The translations under genes and the position numbers were made by a program. Positions 11,970 to 23,400 of a DNA stretch of 46,046 nt are shown one piece after another (position 1 is the stretch's first letter; every line of letters starts with the position of its first letter). The stretch is from Priapulus caudatus (Eukaryota; Priapulida; Priapulimorpha; Priapulimorphida; Priapulidae), in assembly GCF_000485595.1 (NCBI RefSeq), contig NW_014577609.1:154385-200430 (forward strand). The letters are read 5' to 3'. Under the pieces are notes generated by a model. The model saw only the letters and a program-made list of their open reading frames with translations, was not told the DNA's origin and ran no database searches.

Positions 11970-12313
11970 GAGAAGAGAACAGAGAAGAAGAGAGGAGAGG
12001 AGATGAGAGACCGGCAAGAGAGAGGAGAGGAGAGAGAGAGAAGAGAGAGACGAAGAGCATAGACGAGAGAGAGAGAGAGAGTGCAAGAGAGAGACAGCAG
12101 ATGAGAGAGAGGAGAGAGAGAGAGGCAGAGAGAGAGAGAGAGAGAGAGAGAAGAAGAGAAGAGGAGAGACGACAGAGAGAGAGAGAGAGAAAGGGGAAGA
12201 GAGACAGACAGTAAGAGAGAGAGCAGAGAGAGAAGAGAGAGAGAGAGAGGAGAGAGAAGAGAGAGAGAGAAGACCGACAGAGAGAGAGAGAGAGAGAGCG
12301 AGAGAGGAAGAAG

Positions 12314-12356
<43 letters not shown>

Positions 12357-12650
12357 GAGAGAGAGAAGAGAGGAGAGAAAGAAGAGAGATAAGAGAGAGA
12401 GAGAGACGGAGCTAAGAAAGAAGGAGAAGAAGAAGAGAGAAAAAGAAAAGAAAAAAGACGAAAGAGAGAAAAAAAGAAAGAAGAAAAAGAAGAAAGAACA
12501 AAAGAGAAAGAAAGAAAAAAAAGAAAGAGAGAAAGAGAGACAGAAACAAAGAGAAAAAAAAAAAGAAAGAAAGAAAAAAGAAGAAAAGCAAAGAGAAAAA
12601 GAGAGAGAGAGAGAGAAAGGAAGAAGAGACAAAGAGAAGAGAGAAGAGAG
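11196..12650. repeat. Interrupted (GA)n microsatellite, about 1.45 kb, ending at the gap
   Basis: Nearly pure purine sequence based on GA, grading into AAAG near 12420-12600, and running directly into the N gap. The long Ser/Leu-rich (minus) and Arg/Glu-rich (plus) open frames here are products of the repeat, not proteins. Confidence 0.95.
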
Positions 12651-12675
12651 NNNNNNNNNNNNNNNNNNNNNNNNN
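12651..12675. other. 25-N assembly gap
   Basis: Twenty-five undetermined bases immediately after the GA repeat. A fixed small size suggests a placeholder rather than a measured distance, so order and orientation across it are not guaranteed. Confidence 0.98.
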
Positions 12676-13600
12676 TAAAATATATATATGTGAAAATCAC
12701 ACTGTATTTATGCATTTATTATTGGAAAAGTGCTACACATAAGCATTATGATATTAATCCAGTTAATGCACGCATCATGCCAATCTTGGTATCATTTAAG
12801 CATCATACAAAATGCCTACATTTACAAATATCAATATCATCTGTATGTACGCGTGGCACCAGACCCTCCGGGTTCCTAGCAGTGGTGTCCCTGCGCCGAA
12901 CAGAGTGTGGTGATCTAGTGTCTTGTGACCTGGTATAATTTATTTGTATGCTCTGCTTTTATTAGTCGTGCGTTTTCGTGTTGTTTTGCCCGGCCGCATC
13001 AATTAAACGATTGTAGATAGTCGGAGGTCCCCTGCATGGGGGGCAGCCATGTTGGTTAGCCACCCGCCTCAGCGCCCGTGAGTCGCGCGCTGAGACGTGA
13101 AAACAAGCTAGGCTAGTGCCGTGTCGAGAGGCACTGTACGCAGTTCTTACGCCGGGAATCGGTTGTAGGGCAGACTAGGTTGCGTTCGGCAGGCGGGGGT
13201 GGGGTTCCCCGTTGTGGTGTGTGACGCCCCTCTGTCTGGCATGAGGTACTAACTGCTACGACGCCACGAACGGAACACCGGCAGAATAGAGTTATTGCGC
13301 CTAGAGCGCAGTGCCTTCGAAGCGCTCGGGTGGCTAGCGGCGTCCGGGGCAACGATACGAGCTCAGAACAAACGCCTCCGGGCCACAACGGCTTTTTTCA
13401 TTCGTGAGTGGAATACCTGAGGTTGTGTGCTAGCCATTACGTGTTGACGGTGTTGGCGCCATCGGGTTGTCGCCGGAAGACGCCGAAACGCTACGATGGT
13501 ACATTCGATTTTATTGGAAACCAAATATCAGCGCCCTAACCTCAGTTTTAACCACGAGCGAGGCCGCAAGATGATAGAAACTAATTAATCAAAAACAATT
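12676..13600. other. No gene seen
   Basis: AT-rich at first, then GC-balanced from about 12840. No exon with a recognisable protein was found on either strand; it may hold part of an Apaf-1 intron or foreign contig sequence. Confidence 0.4.
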
Positions 13601-13679
13601 CCCCGCTCTCCACCCACCATCCACCCGTACATCCCCACTTCAGGCCCGTACTGCACTGGTGTATGTCGAACGCTCTCAC

Positions 13680-14118
13680 CACGTGACCCGGACCAGACGT
13701 CGTCGAGCACCGGCAGGGATTTTGGGAGCCCCCCGTTGCGCGAAGACGTTAGCGCAGCCGATTCCTTCGCCTCCTCGTGGTTGTTCGGCGGCGGTCGGTC
13801 GGCCGGACCCGCGCGCACAGGTTGCGCATGCACGCGAGCAGCTTCGCGTGGTCCAGCTGCCCGACGGACACCCAGTACACGCCGCCTGCGAAACAGCTCG
13901 GGGGCTACGAGGTCCGGCGTGTGCTGTGGAGCGCCTCCGAGCAGCGAGCACCGACTTCCGCTGCCCCATGCCGTGCAGCACCGCCCAGCCGGCTGCGTCG
14001 TCCAGCCGCCGCAGCGCCCCCTGCACGCGGTCAAGCTGGACGGCTCGCTGGACGTAGCAACGCGGCGGCGCGGGGACCCCGCCCTCGATGAGCAGCGAGG
14101 CGCTCGTCGCATTGATTG
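13680..14118 (-). CDS. APAF1: Apaf-1-type NB-ARC exon block (P-loop to Walker B), inverted and frame-broken
   Basis: Read on the minus strand from about 14118 downward. One frame gives LLIEGGVPAPPRCYVQRA then AAGWAVLHGM and KSVLAA, the sequence leading into and out of the nucleotide-binding P-loop. A second frame gives GGVYWVSVGQLDHAKLL then MRNLCARV. A third gives NNHEEAK and later SLPVLDDVW, the Walker B (kinase 2) motif, followed by a GT donor near 13679. These pieces are in the right order for Apaf-1 but lie in three frames, needing at least four small indels in about 430 bp; the glycine-rich loop itself is out of frame. All other Apaf-1 exons here are on the plus strand and intact. Either the stretch is poor-quality gap fill placed backwards, or it is a decayed inverted copy. 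Confidence 0.8.
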
Positions 14119-14153
14119 AGCATGCTGTGATCGTCTGCATTGTTCCCTCGCAG

Positions 14154-17032
14154 ATTCTACGTTCCGGATCTGACTCCGAACCAGGGGCTGTTCTGGTACT
14201 TCTTCACCGAGATGTTCGAACACTTCCGAGAGTTCTTTATCTGGGTGTTCCAGATCAACGCCTTCATCTACACGGCACCACTTGCTGTCAAGCTGAGGTG
14301 AGTTCGCGTGGTTGCCACCTAGTGTCGACAATCCACTCTAATTTAAAAAAATTTCAAATAAAAGATCAATTTTTTTAAATTTAATTTTGTTTTTAAATTT
14401 GTGCTTCTCGCTTGCAGGGGAATATAGCTTGCCAACTATCTAATGTGGCAACGATTGATTTTTTTTCCTACTAATATCTCGGCACGTTGCTTTGGTCATC
14501 GTTGCTATGGCAACTGATTGCCAATTTGTTTCCGGGTTTACGCGAAACGCTCTATCACTGTATTCTAGATTAGAGAAACGAGTAATCTTATTGAGCTAAA
14601 AACAATTAGAGCCTGTTGAAGCCTTGGGCAACATGCGTGTGAGTGGGCAATTCTGGACAAAATGTCATCCAACTTGTTATTATATACTATCTCATCACTT
14701 TCCTTACGCTTGTCAAAGATTGAATGTGACTCGCGTGATATCAAAGCCGTTTTATTTTAAATTTAAATTTAATAATTAACCAATTATATTTTAATGATAC
14801 AACTAAACGTAGGCGCTGGTAATTATAGGGTGATATAGACGTGATGATTGCTGTGTGTGAGTTGTTGACCTGAAATACAGGTTCAGTGACTTTGAGATTA
14901 TCCTTGAATTTATAACAGCCTTGTTTCGAATGAATTCATGTAGCCTCATAGCGGCATCTCTAAAGCTGGGTTTACGCTACCGACTTTGTGTTGGCGAATT
15001 GGCGAATTGGACCAACTTTCCAACTATACAACCGACAATTGGCAGTGTAAGCACAAAAGTTGCGTGACCAACCGATCGATAGCAACTAGTTGGGAGATTA
15101 GAACATGTTCCATTTTGCCAACTCGGAGTTGCCGAATTGGGAAGTTGGTCCAACTCGCCAATTCGCCAACATAAAGTCGGTAGTGTAAACCCAGCTTAAC
15201 TGACGTTGCATTGTGTGGCATTACTTGACGTGGCATGGCATCGCATGAGTTATAATAGTGCCCCAGATTGTCAAACTTTTTCCAGCTTCTTCCACTGGCC
15301 TTCTCTTACAGCTGTCTGTGTGTCGTTGCAGGGACGAACCTCCTCTGCTGTGGTTTATGCTTGTCGGTCTCATGGCGATATTTAAATCGTACCCATCGAT
15401 CGGTGATGTCGGACTCTACCTGGCAATGCTGCCTCTGTGGAGTCACCTGACAAAATGTAAGCAAGTCTGAACAGAACTTAGCCGCTCGCGTGTTCTGGCC
15501 GGCAAGTGCTGCTTCAAAAACTCAAAATGCACGTGCATTGACTGTACTGATTGTAAAATCACTTCCTTAGCGAAGCTTTGTATATAACACTACGAACGGG
15601 AATAACCGGATAAAACACAGACTAAACACGTAATTGATGCAAATTACACGGAGACCGACGGACTATAACGGACCAAATTAGCAGCTAATTACGGTCCGTT
15701 ACAAAATACACGGACTGCCACGCACACGGATTAACCACGGACTGCCTGTTAACAAATACCTAATCTCGAGCATTCGTGTTTATTACGTTTATAGTACATG
15801 GATCGACGCTCGCGGTGAATTCCACGTAACACGAACAAAAAATAAACACAGACGCTCAAGATTAGGTAATTGTTAACAGGCGTTTACTGTGGCTGATAGG
15901 GTAGGATTATGATCACCACGCGAGATAGCAGTGTAACTGATATCGTCTCTGGACCCGTCTATAAGGTTTCCATATCGCCAGGCATGAGTAAGGATCAATG
16001 TCTAGAAGCATTTGCAAGGCAAGTGCTTAGATGCATAGTATGTAAAATTTGATAACAAACAGAATAGGGAAATTTTTTATATGAAGAGAGTTGTTAGCTA
16101 CCTACTACAAAACTACAAGCCACATTTTTTTATTAATGAAGCAAACAAGATACATGCACATTGAGAACGTGTATTTCACTCCATGTCATTAAAATCTAGG
16201 GTCTTGCAGCACTAAACGCATTCATTGTTATTCTGATAGCTTTAGAATGTGCTTATCGATGAAGCCAGTCTAAATAATACTGGCAGTTTCAAGCGTGTGC
16301 ATGTGTGATTGTGTGTGTAACAATTGCAAAAAAATCTATTTTATCTGATACCTAGAAGCACTTTAACAGAAAAAAACACGTAAAGCTTAAGCCAACACTA
16401 CCTATCTAGCCCTGGGCTCAGTAGCAGTGGCACCTGCCGCCGAGCCCAGAGCTACGTAGGTAGAGCTCTGCTAAGTCAGCATTGTTAGCTAGGCTGTGAG
16501 ATGTTTTTCATGTGTGCAGTTTGTCGGTAGCTGTATTAAAATTTCGCAATACCCTTGCATTGATGCCGCAATGTTCCGTCGTGTCTGTATAGGTGGACAA
16601 ACATTGACATGCAACAGCTGCCCCCTGAGGCAACTCTGATCTACAAGGAATGCAGCGGGCTACCGCTCGCAATCACCATGCTAGGGGCACTACTGCGGGA
16701 CCATCCAAACAGGTATGAATGTGAAAGTAATCTGCAACACTAAGTCAAGTGTTTGTGTTTGACGTTGTTGACAGGAATCCATCCTTACTTTCACAGACGT
16801 GTGTCACAGTAATCGAATGATCTCTTTTGTATTTGCCAGATGGCACCACCTAACGGAGGTCCTCTTGTTATACAGGAGTTACTTGCGAGCCAGCATGTAC
16901 TTGCACTTGCACAGAATATACTTGCACTTGTAGTAACGGTATACCGCTCGTTGTGTGGTCATTTAACAATCATCACACTATCACAATGTGATGTTCTTGT
17001 AATGTCATGTTTTATGATAATAAGGATTTTAA

Positions 17033-17063
<31 letters not shown>

Positions 17064-17114
17064 AGGCAGTGCAACTACTAACTACTAACTACCACCTACT
17101 AATTACTACTACCT

Positions 17115-17167
<53 letters not shown>

Positions 17168-18619
17168 TACTACTACAGCTACTGCTACTACTGCTAATAG
17201 TGCTACTACTGCTACCAGTACTGCTAATGCCACTGCTAGTGCTACTGCTACTACTGCTATTACTACTATCACCACTAGGTGGCAGTTCTACCTGGAGAAG
17301 CTGCAGCAGCGTGACCTGCGGCGCATCAAGAAGATGCTTGCCTACGAGTACCCGACGCTCGCCGAGGCCATCGACATGAGCATCAGCAACCTGGAGCCGT
17401 GCTGCCAGCGCCTCTACCGAGACTTCGCCGTGTTTGCTGATGGCATGAAGGTGCCGACGGAGGTGAGAATTAGGATTTAATTAGCTCTACCGGTGTAGCC
17501 CCTCGGCTCCCACTACAGGGCTGTGCTACAGAATATGAATATGATTTGCGAAGAATGTTTACAGCGTGGCTGGGAACGCTGTAGTCTGTGGCACAATGAA
17601 ACGTCTTGGCCACCCTAGTCGGTAAAATAAACTTAACTGGGTATTCATGAAACGGGCCAGCCAGCTATTCACATTTAAATCACGATAACATGGCTAAATT
17701 GATCCCTTTATTGGACGCGAACGACCACATAACCAAATCAATCGGCAGCGGAAGCCAAAGGGCTACACTGGTGAAGCTATGATTTAATAATCATCTCAGC
17801 GTCCATGCTAACATACACTTACTTAATATAGCAGCATACATACATACACAATAGGCTCACATGACGTTGCTGATGTGGACGTTTGTGCACCAATTCGTAT
17901 TGTCATGTGAAGTTACAATGAAGACAACATTATGCAAAAAACATGTCATCTCTCTCTCTCTGACACTCTCGTAACTCGTATATTTGCTCGCTTAATTACT
18001 TAATGAGGATGCAAGGCGACTGATGGCGTGCTGGCGTGATAGATTCATGCAGCGCTGCCCGTCGCAGTTCCGCTCCTGTCGAATAGATAGCCACGCAGGC
18101 AAGCAGCTAGGCAGGCACACAGGCAGGTATGCAGGCGGGCAGGCAGGCAGGTAGCCACGTAGGCAGGCAGGTAGCCACGTAGGCAGGCAGGTAGCCACGT
18201 AGGCAGGCACGCACGCAGGCACACAGGCAGGTATGCAGGCAGCCAGGCAGGTATGCAGGCGGGCAGGCAGGCAGGTAGCCACGCAGGCAGGCAGGTAGCC
18301 ACGTAGGCAGGCAGGCAGGCACGCACGCACGCAGGCAAGCAGCTAGGCAGGCAGCCAGGCAGGTATGCAGGCGGGCAGGTATGCAGGCACACAGGCAGGC
18401 AGGTAGCCACGTAGGAAGGTACGCACGCAGGCAGGCATGCAGGCAAGCAGCTAGGAAGGCAGCCAGGCAGGAATGCATGTGGGCAGGCAGGCAAGCAGGT
18501 AGGCAGGCAGGCAGAGAGGAAGGCAGGCACGCAGGCAGGTAGGCAGGCATGCAGGCGGGCAGGCAGGCACGCAGGCAGGCATGCAGCTAGGTAGGCAGCC
18601 AGGCAGGTATGCTGGCGGG

Positions 18620-18654
<35 letters not shown>

Positions 18655-20389
18655 AGAGGCAGGCAGGCAGGCAGGCACACACACATAGAGGCAGGCAGGC
18701 AAACAGACAAGCATACGGACAGAAAAGCAGGCAGCCGACTACGTTCTTACTCAAAACAAAACAAAACATAATTTGTAACGTAAGAATACCAGGTGAAGTT
18801 GCAAAAGTACTTTGCGACCAAAGATCAGAGACATGCGCGGACTTTCATACAGGATGACATTACATCTGTCAACAGCTGCGGCAAGCGAACTCCCACATCC
18901 GCGTGCGCTCGTGGGCACAACCCGGATCAATACTCCACGAAAGAACATTCAAACACACACCCGTACCCCGCCTGCAAACCATTCGCGGTTTCGTACTACA
19001 CTATACACTAACTATACACTGACTATACTAACTAGACACGAACTATAACTAGATTATAGTTAAGACCAGACTAGACTATAAGTGACTACAACTAGACACT
19101 AACTATACGCTGTCAGCCCATATCACACGTGTTACTAAACTAACAGCGAATTGGTGTGTCTTACATAAAACAGTCTTGCCCAGCCTCACGAGTTACAGAT
19201 ACGAGAGCTACACAAGCGGGAAATTCCGCATGGGAGTGAGCAAAAATGAGCAAATTTACAAGTTTATCAAATCTCTATGAAATGTGTGTTGTGTGAAGAG
19301 ACGTCTACTTTACAAGTAACAGAAAAATGTTTTTCGATAACTTCATTGGTTTGCATGAAAATCTTATTTCATATTTTGGAGACTTTTTAGGCCCGAGGTA
19401 TGGCAGCTGCGGCTGAATGTTATAAAATCTGATAACGCTCTGAATCAAAACCTATTCGTCCGTATATCTTCGTTAATTTTACAGGGTTATGCCCTGGAAT
19501 CTTGTCTTAGGGGGCATTTTCCACAATTGGATCTGGTATTTGCAGGGGATAATGGCCAATTTTGGCCTTTTTGGCTGTAATTTCGAAATTTTTTGCTGTA
19601 AATTCGAAATGAGTTTTCTTCCCGAGTTTATTTGTTGCTGAATTTTAATATAACTGTAAATTCTCTTCCTTCATCACTTAAAGCCTCAAATGCCAACATC
19701 TGAAATATCCTAATTTTATCCAATAATGTAAAGCGACATATTGTCTTCATACTCAGTACTTGTCTATAGTGCAACTAGCAAAATGAATATATTAGCAGAA
19801 GCATTTACCACTCCACTCCCTACCCCGTGTCCGTCGCTCTGCAAAAAAACATGCTAATACATTTTCTTAAAAAACAACAATGATTCTCTGAATAAAGGAC
19901 CAGACTGCTATTTAACGTAACGATTTAGTTGGTATCCGATTGTAAGTTATATATTATATATCTATCTATCTCTCACACTCTCTATTCCCCTCTCTTTCCC
20001 TTTCCTCCCCATCTCCTTCTCTCTTGCTCTCGGTCTGCCCATTTCTCTCTCATATGCGCGCTCTCTCCCTTTATCTCGCGGTCCCTCGGTGCTCTAAAGC
20101 AATATATTTATCTTTTAGCAATGAAATTTTGATTGACTTTACGGGATGGCATTAGGTGGTCTATTGTGGTTGTGAGGTGATCGCGTAAAATTTCATTTTG
20201 CCCGAGTTTGGCTCATTATAATACATTATGTACTCATGTACGGCCACAGGGGATTGTAAGAAGCGCGTGTGCATGTGATGTATAGAGAGGCGTGGTGGAA
20301 GAGTGAACGAGAAAAATTCGTGATGGTATAGAGAAATCGAGAGAGTGTGGGAGGGAGAGAGAGAGAGAGAGAGAAATGAGGGAGAGAGA

Positions 20390-20431
<42 letters not shown>

Positions 20432-23400
20432 GTGAGAGAGTGCGCGAGAGAGATCACGCGTGCGTCAGAGGTGTGCGTGCGTGCATGCGTGCGTGTGTAA
20501 GCGGCTCGTGGATTCACCAGTATTTAGTTTTCGTCATTCACATTGACATCGCCTTCCGGCTATAGCGACAAATACGGCGCCAGTAATATCCGTGCAAACA
20601 CACATACACATTGACATATAGCCTCGCGAGCTATTCAGTATTCACTCTCCCGCATTAAAGCGAGGATTTCTCATGTTTTTACCAACTGTTTTAATATTTT
20701 CTTCACCTTTCTGATACTCACACCGGTGCACCTCGCAAAACACAAAATGTACATAGTAAGGCTACCATGTCATAGAACACTCGCACAATATTCTTTCCAC
20801 CAATATGTGCACCGAATTGCATTTGAAAGTAGATTGTCTAGCGCGTGATTTTTGCTCTCGCGAGACCGGAACCCTGTCTCTACATTATGGATAATTACCT
20901 GCATGTGCATACATTTCTGGATAGGTACCAGTATAAATATTTGCGTCTCGTAACTAGGTGCGTTTGTTTCGTGGGACCGTTTGAACATGCCATTATCTCG
21001 CATCGAAAGATGGAGTGCTCACATTTGCTGTTCACCTGCTGTTTTATATTATAGCCTATCACAGCGGGAACTCGCGATAATCTTTCTTCTGAAGGAACAG
21101 TAATATTAAACGCTGACAGGTTATGTCTAAATTCGTCCCAAAAAAAATTGGTTTATTTGAGAAAGGGTCGCTTTAAATAGCCGCTAAGAAAGCATGCAAG
21201 GTTGTCTACCTTCTGACGTAGGAGCTCGCTAGTTCTGCACCTGCTGCGAGCGTGACGACTCGTCACGTTGCTAGGGTTACCCAACGCATCTCGCCTACCT
21301 GTTATCTCAGCGTCCTCCGTCACTGTCTCCTCCAAGGGGGAGGCTGGCTTCTTTACGACTGCCTTTCTTTCTTCTCCCTCTTATGTCTTCTCCCTCTCTC
21401 TTTCTTTCTGTCGCTTTCTTTCTTTCGGTCACTCTCTCTCTCTCTCTTTCTGTCGCGCTCGCTTTCTCTTTCGGCCGCTATATCTCTTTTGCCCGCTCGC
21501 TCTGTAGTTCGCCACGTGCGTGCGTGCTTTCGTGCGTGCGTGTGTGTGTGCGTGTGTGTGCGTGCGTGTGTGCGTGCGTGAGCTGCGACAGGGAGCCGCC
21601 GTGACCTGGTGCCGACGTGTTGTGAGACGCACCTATCCTCGTCTGTAGTTGTTCTCCTACTCACGCGCACACACACCTGTGTCCAGCGACGGTCGGTGGA
21701 TGCTGCGAGCTGATGCTCACGGTGGATGCTGACACCTGGTCGTCAGCGGCGGCGGTGGGATGGGGGCGGAATGGATGCTGCTGCTGGCAGATGGTCGATC
21801 TGTCATCAGGGCTGAGCGACACACACACACCCACACACTCACTCACACGCGCGCGCGCGCACGCGCATACACACACTTTATATGACTGCCGTTCAGATTT
21901 CTAAGATTTTTTTTCTCAGATTTCTAAGTATTTACCAAGATTTTCTCGCTGTTAACGTGGACTAAAAAAGTACTTCGAATAAAAATATACGTGGTTAAAA
22001 TCCGCAAATTTGCATCCATTTGAATTGCAACCGGAGCCCACCTTCCCGCGTTTCTTCCGTTCCGCATTCGCCGAACCCCTGCGGTTCAGAATGCTTCGAT
22101 CAGAGCGATGGAAACACGTGTTAGATGTTTGCAACTCGACGCTATAGACGTGTAGTTGAGGTTAACGAAGGATGTGCGCGCGTGTTTGTGTGGAGACGGC
22201 GCGAGAGGGAAGGAAGTGAGGTGGCCGTGTTTACGCGACTCTACGATCGAACGATTGTTCGTTAGGCAGGCGACGATGGAATGACGCGCGTCCGACCGAC
22301 CGACGTGCGCGCGCGTAAACAAAACATGCACGCGTGCGTGCGTGCGTGCGTGCGTGTGTGCGTGTGCGTGCGTGCGTGAGTGGGTGGGTGCATATGTACG
22401 TGCGCTAAATCACCATATTATGATTTAGCCGTGCACGGCTACCGTCACGCCACCGTCACGCCACTGTGACGCCACCGTCACGCGATCACGCCACCGTCAC
22501 GCCACCGTCACGCCACCGTCACGCCACCGTCACGCCACCGTCACGCCACTGTCACGCGACCGTCACGCGACCACGCCGTCGTTTACCCAGGCATGCGTGC
22601 CGATGAAACGTAGCGAATGCGCACGTGATCACACTATATGTGGCAGCCGAGAAAAATGAAAGCCTCCAGAAAAGAAACCTCATCGATGAGTGAACGAATG
22701 TGAAAACATCTTTCAGGCGGATGTTTTGCTAATGCGCGCTCACATGTAACTACAATCGGACACCTGATTGCGAATTTGCGTGTACAACGAACTCAGCCGT
22801 CGCCTCGAGATCCCGGCGATTTCTACCCCATCAGTGGCTCCCTCTGGGCGACGGTCATGTCAGTCGCTGCGCATGCGCAGACGGGGCGTGATAGGGGAAG
22901 GTACTTCATTAACTATAGCTTCAGTTCGCTCACATGACGCGCGTTCTAACTGTGGTCTGGCCACAGAGACGGACTATATATGATGGCATGGCCGAGAGAG
23001 TGGAGTGAATTCAAATAGTTAAGCTCGCGGTGAATTCCACGTAACACGAACAAAAAATAAACACAGACGCTCAAGATTAGGTAATTGTTAACAGGCGTTT
23101 ACTGTGGCTGATAGGGTATATATGTCCCCTAGGTTACTATCGGAGGGTACACTGGGTACGGTTCGATATATCAGAAAGTACGTCGGGGTACTTTACGATA
23201 TGTCGCTGCGTACCCTGCATTGTCCCACCGTACCCCGACTTTATGCTCCCGTTCCTTGTTTCCGGTCCGTTCCCGCAAAATATTCGTTTCAGTATTCGCA
23301 TTTCTTCTGGAAATTGTATGTATCACCGTGTAATTATATGCAACATGCAGGTTGATAGCACTGTTGTGCCCGTTGGTGGTGTACATTTGGAAAGATTTCT

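Noticed and set aside
10924-12715. Very long Ser/Leu-rich minus-strand and Arg/Glu-rich plus-strand open frames
   Set aside because: They are translations of the (GA)n microsatellite and cross the N gap; no codon or domain signal.
13659-14119. Plus-strand open frames of 100-130 codons in GC-rich sequence
   Set aside because: They are antisense to the NB-ARC exon block, whose minus-strand pieces match Apaf-1.
17992-18769. Cys/Leu/Pro/Ala-rich repeat proteins on the minus strand
   Set aside because: All frames of the GGCA minisatellite stay open; similar peptides appear in several frames at once.
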